A DNA stretch of 64,000 bases. Origin: Telmatobacter sp. DSM 110680. Its GTDB lineage: Bacteria; Acidobacteriota; Terriglobia; Terriglobales; Acidobacteriaceae. This document shows positions 8,099 to 15,896 of this stretch, piece by piece. Each line of letters opens with the position of its first letter. Position 1 is the first letter of the stretch. Below the pieces are notes generated by a model. It did not search any database, had not been told where the DNA came from, and saw only the letters and a program-made list of their open reading frames with translations. The position numbers and the translations under genes are program-made. The stretch is from the NCBI RefSeq assembly GCF_039994875.1, contig NZ_CP121196.1, positions 3,968,001 to 4,032,000 of the forward strand, given 5' to 3'.

Positions 8099-9520
8099 TC
8101 AGGAAACAGCTGTCTGGACACCAAGATTCAAAGCTGAGTTCATCACCGTGTTGAGGATGGCAAAGACCTGCGAGGCCGCCTGGTAGCTGCGCTCAAATTC
8201 CTGCATCGTTGAAGCCTCATCGTTCAGGTTTACGCTCGATAGCGAATCCCGCGCGGTTTGCAACTGCGTAACGGAGGCATTTTGCGCCGTATTCTCGATC
8301 TGAACACCCGAAACGGTGGAACCCAATGCTGTCACAAAGTTGGAGTAGAAGTCAGATGGGGTAAGGCCGTTGGCGATGGCTTGGGTTGCCAATGCAGCCA
8401 ATGCAGCGCAGTTGCCGCTGTCTCCGCTTCCCTGTCCAGCTGCCGCCGCGGCAATCTGCGCAGGATCGCTCATGACAATACTCATGTTCATCGCACTGCC
8501 GGCAACCGCAGCGGGTTGGCGGAAAATATTAAGAGGATTGGCAGCGGTTCCGGTATTCCCAGCGAGGTCGGAGCCTGCATTATTCAGTGCGTTGACCTGG
8601 ATGGAAATGCCGTATGCAAGCTGATCGAGCGCCGCGATGACCTGCGGAATATCTTGATCGCGCGCAGTAAGAAAGCCGCCAAGTTGACCGCCGCCGTTTG
8701 TGAGGGACGAAGTGATGTCGCTGGTACCGACAAAGAAGTGTGTCTCTCCGTTGATCGTGCCGGTAGTAAGTGGATAGGCCGTGCCTTCGGAGACCAGCAT
8801 ATCGCCGGAGGATGTCGTCAGGGATATGCCGTTGTTTTCGGTCGTGATTTGGTTGTTGCCAATCAGCAGCGACAGCTTGCTCAGGTCCTGTTGGCGCTGG
8901 TCTTCAAGAGTGCCGGCGTCAGCGTGGGGTGAAGTAGACTGGATCTGGACGTTCAGCCCAGCGATCGCCGACGTAAGTGAGTCTACTTGGCTGGTGACAC
9001 TGCTAGCCTCCTGATCGAGCGAAGTTCGTTGGGCTGTCAGGCTCGCCGCGGCATTCGAAATATCTCCCGCCAAAGTCCGCGCGGTCGAGAGCACCTGTTC
9101 CCGTAATGAATTGTCGGTTGGATTCGCCTCAAGCGAAGCAAAAGATGCGAAAAATCCCGTAACGTCGCTGCCGATGTCTCCGGCAGTCGCACTCGAAGAA
9201 CCGGAATCAGGCGGAAAGAGAGCTTGCACCGATTCGAGCGCGGCAAGACGAGTGCCCGAGGCGGAAGCAGCCTGTTGTTGTTGCTGGAGGCGCTCCTCAA
9301 GCACGCGATCTCGCAAAGACGTACCTCCGGTCTTCGAAACTCCCGTGCCATAGCTGACGCCGTTGATCTGAACAGGAGTGTTCTCCTGCGAGTTAGCCAC
9401 TTGCTGCGTGTAACCCGGCGTGTTTGCGTTGGCTACATTGTTGGCAACGATATTCAAAGCCGACTGGTCTGCTTGCAGCGCTCCCGAGATCAAATTGAAC
9501 GCGGCACTAATGGTCGCCAT
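8099..9520 (-). CDS. flgK: Flagellar hook-associated protein FlgK (HAP1)
   Basis: HAP1 forms the first junction zone between hook and filament. The protein has about 473 residues from the ATG at 9520, which has GGGAG five bases upstream. An in-frame ATG at 9532 would add four residues. The N-terminus holds the axial-protein signature QSALNIVANNVANANTPGYTQQ, followed by LRDRVLEERL. The C-terminus (NLNDEASTMQEFERSYQAASQVFAILNTVMN) is the conserved helix shared by rod, hook and HAP proteins. Its start lies inside the 3' end of the flgN-like gene (14-base overlap), so the chaperone and its client are probably translationally coupled. Confidence 0.95.
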   Translation of the reverse strand: MATISAAFNLISGALQADQSALNIVANNVANANTPGYTQQVANSQENTPVQINGVSYGTGVSKTGGTSLRDRVLEERLQQQQQAASASGTRLAALESVQALFPPDSGSSSATAGDIGSDVTGFFASFASLEANPTDNSLREQVLSTARTLAGDISNAAASLTAQRTSLDQEASSVTSQVDSLTSAIAGLNVQIQSTSPHADAGTLEDQRQQDLSKLSLLIGNNQITTENNGISLTTSSGDMLVSEGTAYPLTTGTINGETHFFVGTSDITSSLTNGGGQLGGFLTARDQDIPQVIAALDQLAYGISIQVNALNNAGSDLAGNTGTAANPLNIFRQPAAVAGSAMNMSIVMSDPAQIAAAAAGQGSGDSGNCAALAALATQAIANGLTPSDFYSNFVTALGSTVSGVQIENTAQNASVTQLQTARDSLSSVNLNDEASTMQEFERSYQAASQVFAILNTVMNSALNLGVQTAVS

Positions 9521-9869
9521 GATCGCTCCCATCGGACGTAATGTTCAACCCTGCGCTCGAACCATACTCCAACCGCGCCACGTGCATCTCCCGCAGCCGG
9601 CGCATGACGTTCAGATTGGCCCTTGTCGCCTCAAGGACACGCATGAATATCGCCATCTCCTTCCGCGCCGTACCGTATTCGGGGTCCACGAGCAGTGACA
9701 GATCGTCGCTCGCACCTTCGTCCTGAATCAATGCCGCGCAATAGGCCGCCATCTCTTCCAGTTTGTCCCCATCGATATGCGCCAGCGCCTGCGAGGCATC
9801 AGTAAGAATGCTTCTCAAACCGGGCTGTCTCTCGCTCGCGCTCATGATAGTTGGGTCCAAGGAACTCAT
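9507..9869 (-). CDS. flgN: FlgN-like flagellar export chaperone
   Basis: A 120-residue, mostly helical protein with the helix pattern DGDKLEEMAAYCAALIQDE and a C-terminal MRRLREMHVARLEYG segment. It is called FlgN-like mainly by position: between the flgM-like gene and flgK, with its end overlapping flgK. In characterised systems FlgN binds the C-terminal helices of FlgK and FlgL before export. Primary sequence similarity is weak, which is normal for this family. The ATG at 9869 is used. A later in-frame ATG at 9845 would remove eight residues. Confidence 0.7.
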   Translation of the reverse strand: MSSLDPTIMSASERQPGLRSILTDASQALAHIDGDKLEEMAAYCAALIQDEGASDDLSLLVDPEYGTARKEMAIFMRVLEATRANLNVMRRLREMHVARLEYGSSAGLNITSDGSDHGDH

Positions 9870-9930
9870 CCCCTATTCGCATTCCGTCGCAGAATCGTCA
9901 TCCATTGCAGATCGTCTGGCAGATGACCGG

Positions 9931-10242
9931 TTATCTGCCGAGGCCAGGCGCGCCCCCTAGCATGGAGTCGATCACCTTATCCGCAACTGCTGACGCCGGA
10001 ACGTTGTAGGTGCCTGCCGCCAACGCCTGTTGGATTGTCATTACCCTGTCGGCACGCACTCCCTCTAAGGCCGCAGACTGCGAAACTTCAGTGCCGGCTT
10101 GGCTTAGAGTTGCTTGATCGCCCGCAAACCCGGCTTGGACAGTATTGCTTTCATTGCTGCGGACCTGCTGTGCCTGTGCAGAGGCGGGTGAAGACACACC
10201 CAGAAAAGCTTTCAGTGCTTCAGCATTATTTCGGATCTCCAT
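9931..10242 (-). CDS. flgM: Anti-sigma-28 factor FlgM
   Basis: Small protein (about 103 residues) that holds FliA inactive until it is exported after hook completion. The C-terminal part RADRVMTIQQALAAGTYNVPASAVADKVIDSML matches the FlgM sigma-binding region (RxxxIxxxIxxGxYxxxxxxIAxxxL). The N-terminus is disordered, rich in Ala/Gln/Ser. The ATG at 10242 is chosen because AAGGAGGA sits 7 bases upstream; the ATG at 10248 abuts that site. A GCCGATAA -10 element lies just upstream in the flgJ tail, so FlgM is probably itself made from a FliA promoter. Confidence 0.88.
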   Translation of the reverse strand: MEIRNNAEALKAFLGVSSPASAQAQQVRSNESNTVQAGFAGDQATLSQAGTEVSQSAALEGVRADRVMTIQQALAAGTYNVPASAVADKVIDSMLGGAPGLGR

Positions 10243-10263
10243 ACACATTCCTCCTTAGCAGGC

Positions 10264-10290
10264 TTATCGGCTGTTCTCGAATTCACTTGA
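10264..10290 (-). promoter_or_regulatory. Candidate sigma-28 (FliA) promoter for flgM-flgN-flgK-flgL
   Basis: Reading the minus strand, TCAAGTGA (10290-10283) is followed by an 11-base spacer and GCCGATAA (10271-10264). The -10 element equals the enterobacterial FliA consensus exactly, the spacer length is the consensus 11, and the -35 element matches TAAAGT in 5 of 6 positions. It overlaps the end of flgJ and ends about 20 bases before the flgM start. fliA is in the same cluster. Confidence 0.75.
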
Positions 10291-10629
10291 GAGCCGCAGC
10301 GAAGTTCTTTGAAGATCGGAGATTTCTCTTCCCGCATTAGGAGAATGCGGCGAATCCGTCTCGTTCTGGGAGAGGCTTCGAAGGACACGGGCGGCAATCC
10401 CTAACCCTCCCTGTCGACTGAGAGATTGCCCCAGAGCTTCGGTGGCAAAGTCAGCCATGACTCCTCCGGGGCCAGAAGCGGAATCGTCCCCGTCCGTACT
10501 TTCCCTGTCTGTCATCGGCTTAAGCAACTCCTTCATCAGCTGCGCTTCAAACTCATGCGCAGCCTGAACAAGCCGTGGCTGCGGCGTCGCTGGCGCATGT
10601 GCCGGCGCGGTGATTGCAATGGTGTTCAT
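10264..10629 (-). CDS. flgJ: Rod-binding protein, FlgJ N-terminal type without muramidase domain
   Basis: A 121-residue periplasmic rod cap/scaffold protein. The conserved part is AAHEFEAQLMKELLKPM at about residues 25-41, followed by GPGGVMADFATEALGQSLSRQGGLGIAARVL, both typical of the FlgJ rod-binding domain. The peptidoglycan-hydrolase half found in enterobacterial FlgJ (about 313 residues) is absent, as in many non-enteric bacteria where a separate enzyme opens the wall. The ATG lies directly behind the flgI stop. The 3' end carries the sigma-28 promoter used for flgM. Confidence 0.85.
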   Translation of the reverse strand: MNTIAITAPAHAPATPQPRLVQAAHEFEAQLMKELLKPMTDRESTDGDDSASGPGGVMADFATEALGQSLSRQGGLGIAARVLRSLSQNETDSPHSPNAGREISDLQRTSLRLSSEFENSR

Positions 10630-11868
10630 CTATAGCACCTCCAGATCGGCCTCAAGGGCGCCAGCCTCTTTCATGGCCTGCAGGATCGAAATAACATCGC
10701 GGGCACCAGCTCCGATGCGTTGCAGTTCCTGAACCAGATTCTCGACGGTTGCACCCTCTTTGAGATCGATGCGGTTCACGGGCTTGTCCATGGCCTGGAT
10801 CGATGTCTGCTGCACGACTTGAGTAATTCCGCCCGATAGCGGCCCCGGCTGCGAGATCTCGGCCTGCGCGATCACGTTTACCGAAAGACCTCCATGCAGG
10901 ATGGAAACCGGCTGGAGGCGGACCGTGCCACCGATAACTACAGTTCCGGTGCGCTCATTCACCACAACACGGGCGCGCGGAAAAACTTCGATCTCAACGG
11001 CTTCAACCTTATCCAGCAGCGCAGGGATATCTTCGTTTGGCTGGGGAGTCAATTCGACGCGTCTGCTGTCAACCGCGTGGGCACGGATAGATCCGAGAGA
11101 ATGATTGAGAGCCAGCGCCATGCGCTCAGCGGTATGAAAATCTGCATCATTGAGAATCACGCTGACAGTCTGCATCTGCTTGAGTTCGAATGGAACGGGC
11201 CGCTCCACCAGAGCGCCACCCGGAATTCTGGCGGTCGTTGGATGATTGAGCTGCCGCGTATTCCCGGCCGCGGTACTCATATATCCACCGAGAACCAGCG
11301 CTCCCTGGGCCTGCGCGTAGATCTGGCCGTCGGGCCCGTATAGAGGTGTCATCAGTAGAATTCCACCTTCGAGCGATCGTGCATCACCCGCAGAAGATGC
11401 GGTAATGTCGACACGATAACCGGGACGGCTGAAGGGTGGCAGGGTCGCGACCACAAAGACCGCCGCCATGTTCTTGACCTGCATATTGCTGGCACTGTTG
11501 GAACCAGTCTGCGGTACCGTAACACCCATACGCTCGAGAGCGGAAATCAAGGTTTGCGCAGGAAAAACGGTCTGCGAACTGTCGCCCGTTCCGCGCAGTC
11601 CAACGACCAGGCCGTAGCCCACCAGCTGGTTATCGCGAATTCCTTCGATGGTGGCAACATCCTTTACGCGCGCAAGCTGGCCCGGCGTCTCGCTGCGAGC
11701 TAGCCCAGCAGAAATGGCAATCGCAGCTGCGAGAAGAGTCCATGCAACAAACATTGCCCACTGCACACTCTCCTGCGGTCTGTAGCGGATTCTCGATAAT
11801 AGGTGGAGATGGTGAAGTGTTGGCTCGGTGATCTCCATTTTTCCAGCCGGATTCATGGCGTCGTTCAT
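10630..11868 (-). CDS. flgI: Flagellar P-ring protein FlgI
   Basis: FlgI forms the bushing around the rod in the peptidoglycan layer. Signature stretches are RVKDVATIEGIRDNQLVGYGLVVGLRGTGD, the MGV segment before the QTGSNSASNMQVKNMAAVFVVATLPPF block, and the C-terminus AGARDVISILQAMKEAGAL. The frame from the ATG at 11868 gives 412 residues. A hydrophobic signal sequence (MFVAWTLLAAAIAISAGLA) begins only near residue 39, so the native start may be the GTG at 11766 (close behind AGGAG) or the ATG at 11754; 374 residues would be the usual length. I keep 11868 because the gap to flgH is then only 29 bases, like the rest of this operon. Confidence 0.93.
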   Translation of the reverse strand: MNDAMNPAGKMEITEPTLHHLHLLSRIRYRPQESVQWAMFVAWTLLAAAIAISAGLARSETPGQLARVKDVATIEGIRDNQLVGYGLVVGLRGTGDSSQTVFPAQTLISALERMGVTVPQTGSNSASNMQVKNMAAVFVVATLPPFSRPGYRVDITASSAGDARSLEGGILLMTPLYGPDGQIYAQAQGALVLGGYMSTAAGNTRQLNHPTTARIPGGALVERPVPFELKQMQTVSVILNDADFHTAERMALALNHSLGSIRAHAVDSRRVELTPQPNEDIPALLDKVEAVEIEVFPRARVVVNERTGTVVIGGTVRLQPVSILHGGLSVNVIAQAEISQPGPLSGGITQVVQQTSIQAMDKPVNRIDLKEGATVENLVQELQRIGAGARDVISILQAMKEAGALEADLEVL

Positions 11869-11897
11869 CGTTCTCGCTTTCCTGAAAGCTCCGCGTT

Positions 11898-12617
11898 CTA
11901 GAACACCAGCAATTTCTCCAGCCAGCGCACCAGCGGATTCTGGCGGTAGGTAGAGTCACTCACGATTCCCTTTCCCGTCACTTCAAGTTCGAGGTCAGTC
12001 ATGGAAGTGGAGAGAACCTGGTTCTGTGCGCTCACATCTTCCGGACGCACCAGACCTCGCAATTTGATGAGTTGTGTCTGCTGCGAGAACGTCAGTTGGC
12101 GCGTGGCCTGCACTACCAGCATGCCGTTGGGCAGCACATCCACCACCTCGCCGCCGAACGTTGTCGCAAGGCTGGAATTGGTCGTGCTCTGGCCTTGCGC
12201 GGTCAGGCCGGATGAGGAGTTTTGCCCCACGAGATTCTGCAGGCTGTTCGAGGCTTTGAGCGCGCCAAAGAGCGAAGTAACGCTGGAACTGGCATTAGAA
12301 GCGCGCACATTCTTCACCTGGCCGTCGGTAGAGGCTGCAAGACTCTCAATCACGACAATAGAAACAACGTCGTGGATGCGCGCGGCTTTCGCATCGGTAC
12401 CGAGACGCACCAAGCGGCCATCGGGACTCCATATGGATCCTTCCGTGCTGGTCTGTGCCGCATGCTGCGCGCGGACGCGGTCGATATAGGAGTGCAGTGC
12501 AACTTCGGGCGGCGTCTTGGTCGGCTCCGACGCCTTTTGCTTTTTTGTGGCATGGACTGGGACAGATGCGAATGCCGCGACAATTAACAGACTGATGATG
12601 ACAGGTAGGCGCATCAT
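11898..12617 (-). CDS. flgH: Flagellar L-ring protein FlgH, lacking a lipobox cysteine
   Basis: FlgH forms the outer-membrane ring around the rod. About 239 residues are encoded from tandem ATGs at 12617/12614. The signal peptide MMRLPVIISLLIVAAFASVPVHA is followed directly by TKKQK. The family signatures SIWSPDG near residue 62, ARIHDVVSIVVIES, and the C-terminal VLPNGMLVVQATRQL ... VRPEDVSAQNQVLSTSMTDLEL are all present. In most bacteria FlgH is a lipoprotein with a Cys after the signal; no cysteine occurs here near the processing site. The start overlaps the flgA stop (ATGA). A longer open frame runs back to 12956 but lies inside flgA and is rejected. Confidence 0.92.
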   Translation of the reverse strand: MMRLPVIISLLIVAAFASVPVHATKKQKASEPTKTPPEVALHSYIDRVRAQHAAQTSTEGSIWSPDGRLVRLGTDAKAARIHDVVSIVVIESLAASTDGQVKNVRASNASSSVTSLFGALKASNSLQNLVGQNSSSGLTAQGQSTTNSSLATTFGGEVVDVLPNGMLVVQATRQLTFSQQTQLIKLRGLVRPEDVSAQNQVLSTSMTDLELEVTGKGIVSDSTYRQNPLVRWLEKLLVF

Positions 12618-13153
12618 GGCCGAATCTCGCTTGCTTCGACGCCTCGTGTGGCATGTCCGCGCGTAGCGGCGATCGCACGAACGGTTCGACCACCGAACTT
12701 GATGCGCACGCGGAGTGAATCTCCTGCCGCACCCGTATCGAGCGCCGTGGCTTCCAGTTCTGCATCGGAGTTGATTCCATGTTCGGAAAGAATGATTTGA
12801 TCGCCTGCATGGATGACGGGCAGCGAGCTCAACTGTCCTCGGAGCGGTGTGACGTTCATTTCCTTCGCAGCGAAGAACGCGCACTCGGAATGTCGCGACT
12901 CTCGCACGAACAAGGCGGGTCCGGTCGCGCGGTCCATATCTCGAACCAGCAGCCAACGTTGGTGGGTACCGGGATCTTCAAGCTCCCTGAGAGCGTGATA
13001 GCGGGATCTCGAATCCGAGCGAACATAAGGATCGTCAGGACAATTCGATCGCAAAGTGGCCGCGTCGACTCTCTGCGGCGTGTACAACAACCCAAAGATC
13101 GGTGCAAGAACGAATCCAATCAGAAGGATACGGAATAGAGGAGCCGAGTTCAT
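12614..13153 (-). CDS. flgA: Flagella basal body P-ring formation protein FlgA
   Basis: Periplasmic chaperone for assembly of the FlgI ring, 179 residues. The N-terminal hydrophobic stretch (FRILLIGFVLAPIFGLLY) is a signal peptide or anchor. The C-terminal half carries the SAF-type beta-clip: LSSLPVIHAGDQIILSEHG, then a region ending in GDSLRVRIKFGGRTVRAIA. This fits FlgA's GxxVxVxxxxGxxxxGxA end, although the final residues diverge. Position between flgG and flgH is the common arrangement. Sequence conservation of FlgA is low, so the context counts. Four-base overlap with flgH suggests coupling. Confidence 0.82.
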   Translation of the reverse strand: MNSAPLFRILLIGFVLAPIFGLLYTPQRVDAATLRSNCPDDPYVRSDSRSRYHALRELEDPGTHQRWLLVRDMDRATGPALFVRESRHSECAFFAAKEMNVTPLRGQLSSLPVIHAGDQIILSEHGINSDAELEATALDTGAAGDSLRVRIKFGGRTVRAIAATRGHATRGVEASEIRP

Positions 13154-13167
13154 CTTTTTGTTAACCT

Positions 13168-13956
13168 CTAGCGGGTCATGTTATTGATTTGCGAATACAT
13201 ATCATCCGCCGCCTTAATGACCTTGGAATTCGATTCGTAGGCGCGCTGGGCCAGCACCATCTGGACAAATTCAGTGACCACATCCACGTTCGAGTTTTCG
13301 AGGTACCCCTGCTGCAAAGTGCCAAGGCCTTCGGCTCCGCCAGGATTACCGAGTACCGGATCGCCGGAACTCAATGTGGCCTGCATGAGATTCGAGCCAA
13401 GACTTTCAAGTCCACCGGGGTTCGGAAATGTCGCTAGCTGAAGTTGACCGAGTTGGGAAGGATTCTGCTGCCCGGAAAGCGTGGCATTGACCATGCCGTA
13501 CTGCGTGATCGTCACGGCGGTTGCATTGGATGGAATGGTGACGTTCGGCAACACCGGATCGCCGTCGGTGGTGACAATCGTTCCCTGATTGTTGAGGTGA
13601 AACTGACCGGCGCGCGTGTAGGCGATGGTGCCATCGGGACGTTGCACCTGAAAAAAGCCGGGACCCTCAATGGCGACGTCAAGTGGATTCGAGGTCTGAT
13701 TCAACGCTCCCTGCGTCATGATCACTTCAGTAGCCGCAGATTTAGTGCCGAGCCCAATCTGTAGCCCCGCCGAGACGGTTGACTGGCTCTGAGCTGCGCC
13801 GGGAGTGATCAGGTTTTGATAAATCATGTCTTGAAACTGAAGCCGCAACTGACGAAAGCCAGTCGTCGAGGAGTTCGCCAGATTGTTGGCGATAGTGTCC
13901 AAATTCATCTGCTGAGCGGTCATGCCGCTGGCTGCGGTGTACAGTGCTCGAATCAT
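13168..13956 (-). CDS. flgG: Flagellar distal rod protein FlgG
   Basis: A 262-residue distal rod subunit, exported through the flagellar secretion apparatus. The N-terminus MIRALYTAASGMTAQQMNLDTIANNLANSS is the textbook FlgG start, and the C-terminus (QGYLENSNVDVVTEFVQMVLAQRAYESNSKVIKAADDM) is the shared axial-protein helix. The central part includes GPGFFQVQRPDGTIAYTRAGQFHLN, the FlgE/F/G hallmark. The ATG at 13956 lies behind AAGGGGAGA; a GTG directly before it is an alternative. FlgF lies 26 bases upstream and flgA 14 bases downstream. Confidence 0.96.
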   Translation of the reverse strand: MIRALYTAASGMTAQQMNLDTIANNLANSSTTGFRQLRLQFQDMIYQNLITPGAAQSQSTVSAGLQIGLGTKSAATEVIMTQGALNQTSNPLDVAIEGPGFFQVQRPDGTIAYTRAGQFHLNNQGTIVTTDGDPVLPNVTIPSNATAVTITQYGMVNATLSGQQNPSQLGQLQLATFPNPGGLESLGSNLMQATLSSGDPVLGNPGGAEGLGTLQQGYLENSNVDVVTEFVQMVLAQRAYESNSKVIKAADDMYSQINNMTR

Positions 13957-13982
13957 CACATCTCCCCTTCTTAAATCTCTCC

Positions 13983-14720
13983 CTACACTCTGGGCAGATC
14001 CTCGGTAGCGGTCTTGTTGAATTCGGTATGGAAGATGGTGAGCGCTTTCTGCATCATCTCGGCCTGACGCTGCATCATGATAAGATCAAGAGCTCCCTGC
14101 ACAACATCCTGGTTTGCTCCTTCGAGCGCTCCCTGCTGAATGACCGCATCCCCTGATTGAGTTGGCGTGATGCCGTCTGCTGCGGCGTAGAGATTTGCGC
14201 CCTCCGGCTTGAGCTGCACACCGTCCCTGAAACAAAACACACCAACCGTGGCAACCGCGCCGCCGCTGACTGAGATCACTCCGCCGGATCCGATGGCCAC
14301 CTCCCCCGGAGGAATCGAAATCGCCTTGCCCGTTGATGAAAGTACCGGCTCATTGGCGGCGGTTACAACGACACCGCTTTGCGAGCGATGAAAGCTTCCG
14401 TCGCGCGTGTAGCGGATGTCGTTCGCCGTTTGCACTGCGAAAAATCCATTGCCCTGAATAGCCAGATCGAGCGGGTTGCCCGTCTGCTGCATCGGACCCT
14501 GCGCCATACTCAACCGATCTCCGCCGAGCAAACCATAGCGATTGACGGCCTGTCCAAGTTGCGATTCTTCGCCATCGGGTCCCAGCAGAGTCGAACGAAA
14601 ATACTCCCGCTCAGCGCGATATCCCGGCGTCTGCGCATTGGCAAGGTTGGCTGCTGCCGTATCCAACGCCTGGGTGCGAGCCATCAGGCCAGTCATCGCA
14701 GCGTAATAGCCACTGTCCAT
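13983..14720 (-). CDS. flgF: Flagellar proximal rod protein FlgF
   Basis: Rod protein of about 245 residues from the ATG at 14720, which has GAGAGGA seven bases upstream. The open frame extends to 14810, but that part has no ribosome site and no family similarity. The N-terminus MDSGYYAAMTGLMARTQALD is followed by ANLANAQTPGYRAEREYF. The middle has GNGFFAVQTANDIRYTRDGSFHRS, and the C-terminus has GALEGANQDVVQGALDLIMMQRQAEMMQKAL. These mark a FlgF/FlgG-type rod protein, and the order flgF-flgG supports FlgF. It is the first gene of the rod/ring segment of the cluster after cheX. Confidence 0.93.
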   Translation of the reverse strand: MDSGYYAAMTGLMARTQALDTAAANLANAQTPGYRAEREYFRSTLLGPDGEESQLGQAVNRYGLLGGDRLSMAQGPMQQTGNPLDLAIQGNGFFAVQTANDIRYTRDGSFHRSQSGVVVTAANEPVLSSTGKAISIPPGEVAIGSGGVISVSGGAVATVGVFCFRDGVQLKPEGANLYAAADGITPTQSGDAVIQQGALEGANQDVVQGALDLIMMQRQAEMMQKALTIFHTEFNKTATEDLPRV

Positions 14721-14871
14721 GAGGCGATCCTCTCGTGCGTTCAACGTGCAGAAGAAGGACCATTGCGGAGAGGAATGTATTAGAAGATATTCAGAATGAC
14801 GAAATAACAAGGAGGCAGGGCGTCAGCCGGAGGTCAAAGCGGATTTTGCGGAACCTGCGTATTGAGTTCCA

Positions 14872-15363
14872 CTATTGCAATGCGTCGCAAACAATAATCA
14901 TCTCGAACGACGTATCGTCGAACGCATAGCTCTGGCAGATTCTGAACTCGGGAGACTGCACGTGCAAGTTGTAGTCGCTTCCTGTGATTACCGCTGGCAC
15001 TGAAAGCCCGCAGTTGGCGGCGAGGTCGGGAACTTTGCTCTTCCATGTTCCCGCCAGCATGTTGCAGATTTCTCCGATTGCGTCTTTCACGATGTCGTCA
15101 ACAGTTTCGAATTCCATGCCGGCCATGCGAGCCGCAATGGTGCAGGCCGCCAGAGCATCACAGCGAATGACGCAGGCGCCGCTCAGTATTCCGCCGAACC
15201 CTACAACTGCCGTCACCGACACTGCATCCTTGACGCCCGGGATGGATTTGACACCCTCCTCCAGACGGCATTGCACGCCCAGCATCGTCTCGAATACCTC
15301 GCGGACGCTGTGGTGCATATTCTCCGGGTCCGCAACCAGGTGCATCGAATCCTTCAACGTCAT
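14872..15363 (-). CDS. cheX: CheX/CheC-family CheY-phosphate phosphatase
   Basis: A 163-residue protein of the CheC/FliY/CheX fold. These proteins hydrolyse CheY phosphate to reset motor switching. One copy of the catalytic pattern is seen: DAIGEICNMLAGTWK, giving the E-x2-N pair, as in CheX. Flanking strands (VSVTAVVGFGGILSGACVIRC) match the family's first beta sheet. The ATG at 15363 is chosen because GGGGAG lies six bases upstream. An earlier ATG at 15450 would add 29 residues with no family similarity. It lies directly downstream of the cheY gene, its likely substrate. Confidence 0.85.
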   Translation of the reverse strand: MTLKDSMHLVADPENMHHSVREVFETMLGVQCRLEEGVKSIPGVKDAVSVTAVVGFGGILSGACVIRCDALAACTIAARMAGMEFETVDDIVKDAIGEICNMLAGTWKSKVPDLAANCGLSVPAVITGSDYNLHVQSPEFRICQSYAFDDTSFEMIIVCDALQ

Positions 15364-15454
15364 GTTCTTCTCCCCGCCACCTGAGGCCTGAATGCTGCGA
15401 TAGCCATGTACAGATCTTCTGACGCCATTCAGCATCATTGCCAACTCCATTCGC

Positions 15455-15838
15455 TCATGCTGGCGAAAGCAGCGACAGCACGCGTTGTTTCACCTGATCG
15501 GCAGTGAAGGGCTTGCGAATATACCCTCTGGCGCCGGCCTGAATGGCTTGTTTGACGTGTTCTTCACTGGATTCGGTCGTTATCATTACCACCGGAACTC
15601 CCGGAGCAAGCTGCTGGGAGTGGAGTTGGCGAACAAATTCCAACCCATCCATCGATGGCATGTTGATGTCGGAAAGGATAAGGTCGACCTTTTTCGATCT
15701 GAGAACTTCGAGTCCTTCTAATCCTGAGGCAGCCTCAAAGACTATGAGAGACTCCAGGCCCGCCTGCCGCAAAGATCTCTCAATGATCTTGCGCATTACC
15801 GAAGAATCGTCAACGATCAAGGCTCGGACTTCGCTCAT
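15455..15838 (-). CDS. cheY: CheY-like single-domain response regulator
   Basis: A 127-residue lone receiver domain. The acidic pair is in ALIVDDSS, the phospho-accepting Asp in LILSDINMPSMDGLEF (about residue 55), the conserved Thr in VVMITTESS, and the Lys in YIRKPFTADQ. There is no output domain, so it probably acts by binding a target such as FliM. The ATG at 15838 follows AGAGGAAG by six bases; a longer frame to 15907 runs into the upstream gene. No cheA or cheW is in this window. The downstream CheX-type phosphatase and the upstream fliM/fliN support a chemotaxis/motor role. Confidence 0.9.
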   Translation of the reverse strand: MSEVRALIVDDSSVMRKIIERSLRQAGLESLIVFEAASGLEGLEVLRSKKVDLILSDINMPSMDGLEFVRQLHSQQLAPGVPVVMITTESSEEHVKQAIQAGARGYIRKPFTADQVKQRVLSLLSPA

Positions 15839-15896
15839 GCGTTCTTCCTCTGACCACAAGATCGGCATAAATTCCCAACCCTTGAGAAGTTGGTGC

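Noticed and set aside
12618-12956. Upstream extension of the flgH frame to 352 residues
   Set aside because: The extra part is Arg-rich, lies entirely inside flgA in another frame, and precedes a clear signal peptide starting at 12617.
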